Assembly: GCA_052389435.1 (NCBI GenBank)
Contig: JBQTIB010000159.1
Coordinates: 1 to 24,035 of the forward strand
Direction: 5' to 3'
DNA length: 24,035 nucleotides
Source of the DNA: JBQTKD01 sp052389435
GTDB lineage: Bacteria; Actinomycetota; Actinomycetes; Sporichthyales; Sporichthyaceae
Every line of letters starts with the position of its first letter. The stretch's first letter is position 1. Of the stretch, positions 14,577 to 24,035 are shown in pieces. The position numbers and the translations under genes were made by a program. The notes below the pieces were generated by a model. That model did not search any database and was not told the origin of the DNA. It saw only the letters and a program-made list of their open reading frames with translations.

Positions 14577-15149
14577 ATGGCGCGCCAGGTCTTTCTCTAC
14601 GATCCGCCGGAGCGGTTCGTAGCAGGAACGGTGGGAGAACCCGGGCAGCGGACCTTCTTCCTGCAGGCCCGCGGCCAGGGCCGCATCACCAGCGTCGCGC
14701 TGGAGAAGCAGCAGGTGGCGCTGCTCGCCGAGCAGGTCGACCGTCTCCTCGACGAGGTGAACCGGGTCGCAGGCGACGAGACCGAGATTCCGGAGCCGCC
14801 CGCGCTGCCCGAGGATCTCGGGCCGCTCGAGCAGCCGATCGACGAGGACTTCCGCGTCGCGACGCTCGCACTGGGCTGGGACCCGCGCATCGAGCGCCTG
14901 GTCGTCGTCGCGCAGGCCCTGGGCGAGGGAGAGCCCTCCGAGGACGCCGCGCCGCTCGTCGACGACGACGACTCCGACCCGGACGGCCCCGACGTCCTGC
15001 GCGTGCGCCTCACCGCCGCGCAGGCCCGCGAGTTCGCCCGCCGGGCCGCGTCCGTGGTGTCCGCCGGCCGCCCGCCGTGCCCGTTCTGCGGCCTGCCGCT
15101 CGACCCCGCCGGTCACGTCTGCCCACGCCAGAACGGCTACCGGCGCTGA
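14577..15149 (+). CDS. DUF3090 family protein
   Basis: The 190-residue protein starts ARQVFLYDPPERFVAGTVGEPGQRTFFLQA, the DUF3090 hallmark, and continues with VALEKQQVALLAEQVDRLLDEV and the FRVATLALGWD strand. The C-terminus PPCPFCGLPLDPAGHVCPRQNGYRR carries a C-x2-C and H-x-C set that looks like a small zinc ribbon. The family has no assigned biochemical function; its constant neighbours are the histidine phosphatase and the SCO1664-type protein. The ATG at 14577 is fixed by the family start. An acidic Asp-rich insert lies near residues 128-138. Confidence 0.92.
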   Translation: MARQVFLYDPPERFVAGTVGEPGQRTFFLQARGQGRITSVALEKQQVALLAEQVDRLLDEVNRVAGDETEIPEPPALPEDLGPLEQPIDEDFRVATLALGWDPRIERLVVVAQALGEGEPSEDAAPLVDDDDSDPDGPDVLRVRLTAAQAREFARRAASVVSAGRPPCPFCGLPLDPAGHVCPRQNGYRR

Positions 15150-15249
15150 TGCGGCACGTCAAGAGCCATTGCGCACGTCATCCGCCCTGGGGGCTCGCGC
15201 GCCCGGATTGTCCCGGTTCGTGGAACCGTTTCGGCCGACACGGTCGCTC

Positions 15250-16065
15250 GTGACGCAGCCGGACTCCGCGCCCGATCCCGTCGCGGCGGTTCCCGTCGTC
15301 CCGGTCTCCGAGCTGGGGCTGGACAACGCCCTGACGATCCTGAGCCTGGGAACCGTCGAGGTCGTCGGGCAGCTGACCAACGCCTCCAACGCGACGCTGT
15401 TCTGCGCGGTGACCCTCGACGGCGTGACCGTCGCCGCGGCGCACAAGCCGGTCGCGGGGGAGAAGCCGCTGTGGGACTTCCCCGACGGCACGCTCGCCGG
15501 CCGCGAGGTCTCCGCCTACCGCGTCTCGGCCGCCACCGGTTGGGACCTGATTCCGCCGACGGTACTGCGCGAGGGCCCGTGGGGCCCGGGCATGTGCCAG
15601 CTCTGGGTGGAGGTCGACGAGAACGCGCAGCTGTTCACCATGGAACGGGACCGCGACGGCTACATCTCCCTCGACGCCCTCGTCCCGGCGAGCGACGAGC
15701 GTCTGCGCCGCATGGCCGTCCTCGACGTCGTCCTGAACAACGCCGACCGCAAGGGCGGCCACCTGCTGCCCACCCCCGACGGACGCGTCCAGGGCATCGA
15801 CCACGGCCTCTGCTTCTCCACCGACGAAAAGCTGCGCACGCTGCTCTGGGCGTGGGCCGGTAGGTCGCTCACCGGCGAGGCCCTCGAGGTCCTCGCCCGG
15901 CTCGACGCGGACTTCGAAACGGTCCTCGCCCCCGCCGTCGCCGACCTGCTGACGCCGCGCGAGATCGCCAAGACGCGGGTGCGCATCGCACGACTGCTGC
16001 GCACCGGACGGCACCCCAAACCCCGCGAGGACGGATATCCCGCCGTCCCCTGGCCGCCGTTCTGA
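15250..16065 (+). CDS. SCO1664-type protein with phosphatidylinositol-kinase-like fold
   Basis: The 271-residue protein belongs to the SCO1664 family of actinobacteria. Kinase-like elements are visible: a beta hairpin with AAAHKP (possible ATP-binding lysine), WDFPDGTLAGREVSAYRVSAATGW, a catalytic-loop-like VVLNNADRKGGHLL, and a metal-binding-like GIDHGLCFSTDEKLR. These match the PI3/PI4-kinase-related pattern D-x3-N-N-x-D-R-K-x2-H plus I-D-H-G. No substrate is known to me. The GTG at 15250 is used although no strong ribosome site precedes it; the first 15 residues are Pro/Val-rich and may vary. It lies between the DUF3090 and mshC genes, as usual for the family. Confidence 0.88.
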   Translation: MTQPDSAPDPVAAVPVVPVSELGLDNALTILSLGTVEVVGQLTNASNATLFCAVTLDGVTVAAAHKPVAGEKPLWDFPDGTLAGREVSAYRVSAATGWDLIPPTVLREGPWGPGMCQLWVEVDENAQLFTMERDRDGYISLDALVPASDERLRRMAVLDVVLNNADRKGGHLLPTPDGRVQGIDHGLCFSTDEKLRTLLWAWAGRSLTGEALEVLARLDADFETVLAPAVADLLTPREIAKTRVRIARLLRTGRHPKPREDGYPAVPWPPF

Positions 16066-16139
16066 CGCCACGTCGGGAATGTGCGGGTCGCCGGCCGGCG
16101 TTGGGCGACCGTCCAGTCATTCGTCCGTCCACGCCACCG

Positions 16140-16145
16140 TAGGGT
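16140..16145 (+). promoter_or_regulatory. Likely leaderless -10 (TAGGGT) of mshC
   Basis: TAGGGT lies exactly 7 nt before the ATG at 16153, the same layout as at the DUF3090 gene. There is no ribosome-binding site between them. Confidence 0.55.
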
Positions 16146-16152
16146 TGAACCC

Positions 16153-17379
16153 ATGCTCGCTTGGCCACCGTTGGAAGTGCCCCGCCTGCCCGGAACCGGT
16201 CCGCAGGTGCTGGTGCGCAACACCGGTTCGGGAGAGCTGACCCCCGCCGCGCAGGGCGAGCGGATGACGCTCTACGTCTGCGGCATCACCCCCTACGACG
16301 CGACGCACCTGGGCCACGCGAACACCTACGTCGCGTTCGACCTGCTCAACCGGGCCGTCCGGGACTCGGGCGTGGCGGTGGAGTACGCCCAGAACGTCAC
16401 CGACGTCGACGATCCGCTGCTCGAGCGCGCCACCGCGACCGGCGTGGACTGGCGCGTGCTCGCCGAGTCCCAGACCGAGCTCTTCCGCGAGGACATGATC
16501 GCCCTGCGGGTGCTCGCTCCGGCCCACTACGTCGGCGCCGTCGAGGCCATTCCGCTGATCGCGGAGTTCATCGAGGCGCTGCGCGAACGCGGGGCGGCCT
16601 ACGACGTCGACGGGGACCTCTACTTCCCGGTCGCCGTCGACCCGCACTTCGGCGAGGTCGCGCACCTGTCCCGCGAGCAGATGCTCGAGGTGTTCGGCCA
16701 GCGCGGCGGCGACCCGACGCGCGAGGGCAAGAAGGACGCCCTCGACGCCCTGCTGTGGCGCGCCGAACGTCCGGGCGAGCCCTCCTGGGCCTCGCCCGCG
16801 GGCCCGGGCCGACCGGGCTGGCACGTCGAGTGCACCGCGATCGCGTTGGACCGCCTCGGCGCGCGCGTCGACGTGATGGGCGGCGGAAGCGACCTGGCGT
16901 TCCCGCACCACGAGATGGGCGCCTCGCATGCGCATGCCCGCACCGGCGAGGTCCCGTTCGTGCGGGTCTTCGCGCACGCGGGCATGGTCGCCTACGAGGG
17001 CCAGAAGATGTCGAAGTCCCTGGGCAACCTGGTCTTCGTCTCGAAGTTGCGCGCCGAGGGAGCCGACCCCGGCGCCATTCGCCTGGCGCTGCTCGCGCAC
17101 CACTACGCCAGCGACTGGGAGTGGACCCCGGCCGATCTCGAGCGGGGGATCGAACGCCTCGCGGCCTGGCGGGCGGCGGTCTCCCGCCCCGACGGGCCCG
17201 CGGCGGACGGGACGCTGGCCGCGGTGCGCGCGGCGCTCGCCGAGGACCTCGACGCCCCCGCCGCACTGGCCGCGATCGACGAGTGGGCCGCGCTGGCACG
17301 CACCGGCGAGGGGTCCGACCCCGGCGCCCCCGGGGTCGTCTCCCGGCTCGTCGACGCCCTGCTCGGAGTGGCGCTCTAA
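16153..17379 (+). CDS. mshC: L-cysteine:1D-myo-inositol 2-amino-2-deoxy-alpha-D-glucopyranoside ligase
   Basis: MshC performs the ATP-dependent ligation of cysteine to GlcN-Ins, the third step of mycothiol synthesis. The 408-residue protein is a cysteinyl-tRNA-synthetase paralogue of the right length. Zinc ligands are C43 in YVCGITPYD, C227 in HVECTAI and the H252/H253 pair in FPHHE. The HIGH-type motif is H52-L-G-H55, and KMSKS is at 285-289. The GITPYDATHLGHANTY block and the absence of the tRNA-binding C-terminal extension distinguish it from CysS. The ATG at 16153 follows a -10 box by 7 nt, so the mRNA may be leaderless. The PAC2 gene, its frequent neighbour, lies beyond an inserted sortase-like operon. 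Confidence 0.95.
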   Translation: MLAWPPLEVPRLPGTGPQVLVRNTGSGELTPAAQGERMTLYVCGITPYDATHLGHANTYVAFDLLNRAVRDSGVAVEYAQNVTDVDDPLLERATATGVDWRVLAESQTELFREDMIALRVLAPAHYVGAVEAIPLIAEFIEALRERGAAYDVDGDLYFPVAVDPHFGEVAHLSREQMLEVFGQRGGDPTREGKKDALDALLWRAERPGEPSWASPAGPGRPGWHVECTAIALDRLGARVDVMGGGSDLAFPHHEMGASHAHARTGEVPFVRVFAHAGMVAYEGQKMSKSLGNLVFVSKLRAEGADPGAIRLALLAHHYASDWEWTPADLERGIERLAAWRAAVSRPDGPAADGTLAAVRAALAEDLDAPAALAAIDEWAALARTGEGSDPGAPGVVSRLVDALLGVAL

Positions 17380-17424
17380 CCTGCCCGTCGCCATCGGGCG
17401 GCCGGTCTATTCGCGGTTTCCGAT

Positions 17425-17446
17425 CGGACGATGGTGGCATCGTCCG
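17425..17446 (+). terminator. Hairpin terminator of mshC
   Basis: A perfect 9-bp stem, CGGACGATG (17425-17433) with CATCGTCCG (17438-17446), encloses a GTGG loop about 45 nt past the mshC stop. It is followed by TTCGGCCAGTCTTTCGG, which is only moderately T-rich. Confidence 0.65.
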
Positions 17447-17867
17447 TTCGGCCAGTCTTTCGGTTCCGAGGTCCTGGGACTTTAGGTCCCCGTGGCTATT
17501 CCGGTAACCCCGCAACCGAGGCGCACCGGCGTGATCGGGGAAATTCGGACCCTTGGTGCGCGCTGTGCGGGACGACGGAATCCGCAGCGGCGGGGTGGCG
17601 GCATACGCGCTGGTCACAGCGTTCTGACGGACAGTCAATGTCCATTTGGCCCTGGTTGCGGCGCTCTGTGGAAATGCGCCCGAGCCGGCCTGGAATTGTC
17701 CGAGTGCGGAGGCGGGGAGACGACGCCCGGTGATCGCGCACTTTACCTTTCGATGGTTCTTCGGGCCGTCGACGACTTCACTTGAGGGCCTGTCGCAGGT
17801 CAATCTCGGCAGGCATTCTTCTCGGTGTCAGCGCAGCACCGCTCCACACCGAATCGGAGAGCCTCAC
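17447..17867. other. Upstream region of the secreted protein/sortase-like operon
   Basis: About 420 bp without a convincing gene. It holds a DosR-like palindrome near its left end and several short AT-richer patches (for example around 17740-17760 and 17770-17785) that may contain the promoter. I see no tRNA, riboswitch or mobile-element end. Confidence 0.4.
17476..17490. promoter_or_regulatory. DosR/DevR-like palindrome
   Basis: GGGACTTTAGGTCCC has perfect 5-bp arms (GGGAC/GTCCC) around TTTAG and resembles the DosR consensus GGGACTWWAGTCCC with one extra base. It lies in non-coding DNA 378 bp before the next plus-strand start at 17868. That distance is long for an operator of that gene. Confidence 0.4.
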
Positions 17868-18632
17868 ATGACTGGTCACCGGACCTGGATGCGTCGGGTC
17901 GCGACGGTCGGCGTGCTCGTGTCGGTGTGTACCGCCGCCGGCGCCGCTTCGGCAGCCGCGGCGAGCAGCAAGCCTGCGCAGGACGATCTGCTCGGATTGA
18001 ACGCACTGGTGAGTGGGGTCACCGGTGCGTTGGTCTCGGAAGAGGAGACCAGCCTGGTGGGTGGGGTTACAGCCGCGCTGACCGGGCCGCGGACGAAGGA
18101 GTCCGTGGCCCGGCCGGCCGGAACCACCACCGCCGTCCGTACCGATTCCAGCCTCGCCGGCACGGTGAAGAAGCTGCCGCTGCTCGGCGGTCTGCTCGGC
18201 TCGGTCGTCGAGGAACTTCCGCTGCTCGGGTCCTCCTCCGACACGCCCGCGGCTCCGGCCGCGGAGCCCGCGCCCGCCAAGCCGGCAGCGCCCAAGCCCG
18301 TCGCCCCCGTGGGGCCGGTCGTGGACTCCGGCAAGGCCGAGAGCGCGCCGAAGGCGATCGGCACGGCCGAGATGTCGCCGATGGGGTCCACCTGGACCGC
18401 GCCGCGCAACGCTGGAACCTTCGAACCGTCCGGGGGGTCGGGCGGGTTCGCGGGAGCTGCCGGGGACGTGGTCCGCAGCATCTCCTCGGTGCTGCCGGAC
18501 AACGCGGCAGGCAAGGCAGGGGTGGGCGCGGCAGCAGTGGGGCTGATCGTGCTCGGTGGAGTGGCCGTCGCGGGCGCTGCCGGTGCAGCCGGTGCCGCAG
18601 GGCGACGCAGTCTCGTCGGGGGTGCCTGGTGA
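17868..18632 (+). CDS. Secreted, membrane-tethered protein with LPDNA-TM-Arg tail, 254 aa
   Basis: The protein has an N-terminal Sec signal (basic MRR near residues 8-10, hydrophobic core, cleavage after an ASA/AAA run near 30). The mature part is low in aromatic residues and rich in Ala, Gly, Ser, Pro and Val, with hydrophobic LPLLGGLLGS and LPLLGSS blocks near 105-125 and a Pro/Ala-rich linker. Near the C-terminus, LPDNA (209-213) is followed by a Gly/Ala/Val hydrophobic span and a short basic end (GRRSLVGGAW). This is the layout of a cell-wall sorting signal, though LPDNA departs from LPXTG. I do not know the family. The ATG at 17868 follows GGAGAG with 7 nt spacing. Its stop overlaps the start of the sortase-like gene. 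Confidence 0.75.
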   Translation: MTGHRTWMRRVATVGVLVSVCTAAGAASAAAASSKPAQDDLLGLNALVSGVTGALVSEEETSLVGGVTAALTGPRTKESVARPAGTTTAVRTDSSLAGTVKKLPLLGGLLGSVVEELPLLGSSSDTPAAPAAEPAPAKPAAPKPVAPVGPVVDSGKAESAPKAIGTAEMSPMGSTWTAPRNAGTFEPSGGSGGFAGAAGDVVRSISSVLPDNAAGKAGVGAAAVGLIVLGGVAVAGAAGAAGAAGRRSLVGGAW

Positions 18633-19300
18633 AGGGGTGGAACGCTGTGGAGAGTGGGGGCTCGGCACGCTTGTTGGACCGGGATCCGGAGGTGGAGGAG
18701 TCGGGGGGCTCGGACCGCAACCGGTGGCGGAAATGGCAGTTCGGTCTCGCGGCGGCGGCCGCGGTGCCGTTGCTGTTCGTCGGCGGCATCGACGGCTGGC
18801 CGTGGGACGGAGACGCCACGACGGCGGCTCCGGCCGACGCGCCGGCGGCCGGCGATGCCGACCCGGTGCGCATTCAGATGGCTCGCCTCAAGGTCGACGC
18901 CCTCGTCGACCCGCTCGCGGGCAACGGCGAGGCCGGCGCCCTGTCGACGCCTCGGCACGGCCGGCTCGGCTGGCTCGAGGCGGGCCCGGAGCCCGGCGAG
19001 ATGGGCCGGGCCGTCGTGCTCGGTCACAGCGTCGGCGCGAAGGCGGGGGAGAAGGACGTGTTCGCCGGCCTCGGCAAGGCCAAGGTGGGCGACACCGTCG
19101 TCGTCACCACCGCCGGCTCCGAGCAGTTGACCTTCAAGGTCGTGGAAGTCGCGACCTACCGGGCCGGGGACGTGCCGGCGGAGGTCTACTCCGGTGCGGA
19201 CGACCTCGCGGAGGTGGCGATGATCGCTCCGGCGGGCAAGGCCGACAAGGCCGGGGCCTTCCCCGACCGCGTCGTGGTAACCGCCGAACTGAGCGAGTAG
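18629..19300 (+). CDS. Class F sortase-like protein lacking the catalytic cysteine
   Basis: The 223-residue protein has a cytoplasmic N-terminus, one membrane span (about 38-54, FGLAAAAAVPLLFVGGI), an Ala/Asp linker and a sortase beta-barrel: VRIQMARLKVDALVDPL, GWLEAGPEPGEMGRAVVLGHSVG, DVFAGLGKAKVGDTVVV and FPDRVVVTAEL. These match class F sortases of actinobacteria. Catalytic H133 and the arginine R214 are present, but the TCGG motif reads IAPAG, with P201 at the cysteine position, and the whole protein has no cysteine. It cannot perform normal thiol transpeptidation. The GTG start overlaps the previous stop (GTGA at 18629-18632), indicating coupled translation with the secreted protein. The frame is intact, so it may act as a binding or scaffold protein. 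Confidence 0.85.
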   Translation: MKGWNAVESGGSARLLDRDPEVEESGGSDRNRWRKWQFGLAAAAAVPLLFVGGIDGWPWDGDATTAAPADAPAAGDADPVRIQMARLKVDALVDPLAGNGEAGALSTPRHGRLGWLEAGPEPGEMGRAVVLGHSVGAKAGEKDVFAGLGKAKVGDTVVVTTAGSEQLTFKVVEVATYRAGDVPAEVYSGADDLAEVAMIAPAGKADKAGAFPDRVVVTAELSE

Positions 19301-19307
19301 GACCCAC

Positions 19308-19367
19308 CCGATAGCGCAGTAGAACACCGCCGAACGTCGCCGGCGCCGTGTCCTACTGCGCTATCGG
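19308..19367. terminator. Strong bidirectional terminator hairpin
   Basis: A perfect 15-bp inverted repeat (19308-19322 with 19353-19367) extends after one mismatch by ACAC/GTGT. It lies between the stops of the convergent sortase-like gene (19300) and PAC2 gene (19380). The long symmetric stem can end transcription from both sides. Confidence 0.8.
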
Positions 19368-19379
19368 CCGTTGTCGACG

Positions 19380-20267
19380 CTACGCGCCGGTCGGGCCGGT
19401 GCTCGGCGGATCGTCGTCGCGGCGGCGCAGGTAGCGCTCGAACTCCTTGGCGATCGCCTCGCCGCTGGCCTCGGGCAGGTCCGCGGTGTCCTTGGCCTCC
19501 TCCAGCGTGCGGACGTACTCGGCGACCTCGGTGTCCTCGTTCGCGAGTTCGTCGACGCCCTCCTGCCACGCCCGGGCGTCCTCGGCGAGGTCGCCGAGCG
19601 GGACGGCGACGTCGAGGACGTCCTCCACGCTGCGCAGCAGCGCCAGGGTCGCCTTGGGGCACGGAGGCTGCGCGACGTAGTACGGCACCGCCGCCCAGAA
19701 CGACGCCGCCGGGATTCCGGCCTGGGTGCAGGCGTCCTGGAACACCCCGACGATGCCCGTCGGACCCGCGTAGCTCGACGGCTCCATCGCGTACCGCGCC
19801 CGCAGGTCCGGGTTGCTGGACGTGCCGCGAACCGGGACGGGGCGGGTGTGCGGGGCGTCGCCGAGCAGTGCCGCGAGCGTCACGACCGTCTGGATCTTGA
19901 GTTCGCGGGCGGCGCCGAGCAGTTCGTCGCAGAAGCCGCGCCACCGCATGTTGGGCTCGACGCCGCGCATCAGCACCACATCGCGGGTCGCCAGGCGCGC
20001 CAGGTAGAACCGGGTCGTGGGCCAGGTGATGCGCGAACCGGGGCGGCCGCCCTCGATCGGCGTGGCCGCGTCCGCGGCGATCGTCGGGCGGTTGACCTGG
20101 AAGTCGTAGTACTCGTCGGGATCGAGTTCGCCGACCAGGGTCGCGTCCCAGACCGTCGCCAGGTGGGCCAGCGCGCCGGAGGCCGATTCCGCGGCGTCGT
20201 TCCAGCCTTCGAAGGAGGCCAGCAGAATCGGATCGTTCAACGTCGGAACGTCGTCGAACTCGATCAC
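19380..20267 (-). CDS. PAC2 family protein (proteasome assembly chaperone-like)
   Basis: The 295-residue protein begins IEFDDVPTLNDPILLASFEGWNDAAESASGAL, the signature start of actinobacterial PAC2 proteins, and continues with LDPDEYYDFQVNRPTI, VVLMRGVEPNMRW, and TSSNPDLRARYAMEPSSYAGPTGIVGV. The C-terminal third is a charged helical region (EGVDELANEDTEVAEYVRTLEEA) resembling the coiled-coil end of the family. The fold is that of eukaryotic proteasome assembly chaperone 2; the bacterial role is not established. The GTG at 20267 is chosen because it fits the family start and leaves room for divergent promoters; an ATG at 20402 would add 45 Arg/Gly/Ser-rich residues. It commonly neighbours mshC and metH. 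Confidence 0.9.
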   Translation of the reverse strand: MIEFDDVPTLNDPILLASFEGWNDAAESASGALAHLATVWDATLVGELDPDEYYDFQVNRPTIAADAATPIEGGRPGSRITWPTTRFYLARLATRDVVLMRGVEPNMRWRGFCDELLGAARELKIQTVVTLAALLGDAPHTRPVPVRGTSSNPDLRARYAMEPSSYAGPTGIVGVFQDACTQAGIPAASFWAAVPYYVAQPPCPKATLALLRSVEDVLDVAVPLGDLAEDARAWQEGVDELANEDTEVAEYVRTLEEAKDTADLPEASGEAIAKEFERYLRRRDDDPPSTGPTGA

Positions 20268-20416
20268 CGTACGGTGCCCCTGGGCGCCAACCGTGCCCGG
20301 AAGCAGGCGTCGCCTCGGTGGGCGTCTCGCCGTGGCCGAACCGCTTCCGTTCGCATTGGTGACGCGCACCTCCCCTTGACGAGTGCTATCAACCGTACCC
20401 AAGCGTGCGTCGCGGA

Positions 20417-20422
20417 TAGGCT
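20417..20422 (+). promoter_or_regulatory. Possible -10 (TAGGCT) of metH
   Basis: TAGGCT lies 9 nt before the metH ATG at 20432, and there is no Shine-Dalgarno. A short or absent leader leaves no room for a cobalamin riboswitch, which needs about 200 nt. A TTGACG at 20376-20381 has no matching -10 at 17 nt. Confidence 0.4.
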
Positions 20423-20431
20423 AGGACCTCG

Positions 20432-23944
<3,513 letters not shown>

Positions 23945-23977
23945 GCCGCCTCAGGCGCCGTTATGGGGAGCATCGCC

Positions 23978-24035
23978 ATGGCTGCAGAGAAATCCGTGTT
24001 CGATCTCGAGGCGTACCGCCGGGAGGAGAGCGAGG
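23978..24035 (+). CDS. 5' end of an unidentified gene (truncated by the window)
   Basis: An ATG at 23978 is preceded by GGGGAG with 7 nt spacing and stays open to the window edge, encoding MAAEKSVFDLEAYRREESE. An in-frame ATG at 23963 would lie inside that ribosome site. It begins 34 bp after the metH stop. Nothing in the 19 visible residues identifies the product. Confidence 0.55.
   Translation, partial: MAAEKSVFDLEAYRREESE

Noticed and set aside
20268..20431. Cobalamin riboswitch before metH
   Set aside because: Only 164 bp separate the divergent starts and part of that is the PAC2 side; no B12-box-like segment is visible and metH appears leaderless.

Overview
The window is chromosomal DNA from a very GC-rich actinobacterium. 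The evidence is mycothiol biosynthesis (mshC), an F420-type luciferase-like oxidoreductase, DUF3090, an SCO1664-type protein, a PAC2 protein, a DtxR/IdeR-type iron box, many GTG starts and several apparently leaderless promoters. The lineage could be a Frankiales/Sporichthya-like one, but that is only an impression.

Layout. 1-577 holds the end of a small upstream gene, possibly an antitoxin, translationally coupled to a VapC-type PIN toxin. 833-2773 is a plus-strand group: an unknown protein, an MBLAC1-like metallo-beta-lactamase-fold hydrolase and an HD-domain protein whose reading frame is broken near 2564. 3098-5504 is a minus-strand accessory stretch with much non-coding DNA: a small secreted protein, a carbamoyltransferase-like protein that has lost its carbamoyl-phosphate domain, and a doubtful small ORF. 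5647-6633 is a siderophore-binding lipoprotein with an iron box upstream. 6910-9839 holds a HAD phosphatase, a DUF167 protein, an unknown minus-strand gene and an M20 metallopeptidase, followed by two copies of a nested palindrome. 9951-11395 holds a DUF5703-like small protein divergent from two tandem paralogous acidic proteins.

11399-20267 carries an aldo/keto reductase with an altered active site, then the conserved actinobacterial neighbourhood: LLM oxidoreductase, MSMEG_4193-type histidine phosphatase, DUF3090 protein, SCO1664-type kinase-fold protein, MshC, and on the far side the PAC2 protein. Between mshC and PAC2 sits a two-gene operon: a secreted, membrane-tethered protein and a class F sortase-like protein that contains no cysteine at all. 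metH (cobalamin-dependent methionine synthase) and the start of one more gene close the window.

The most unusual items are the cysteine-less sortase next to a protein with an LPDNA-TM-Arg tail, the domain-deleted ornithine carbamoyltransferase homologue with a DosR-like box upstream, the paired nested palindromes at 9843-9935, and the tandem acidic paralogues of unknown function. Both ends of the mshC/metH part look like ordinary conserved actinobacterial chromosome.
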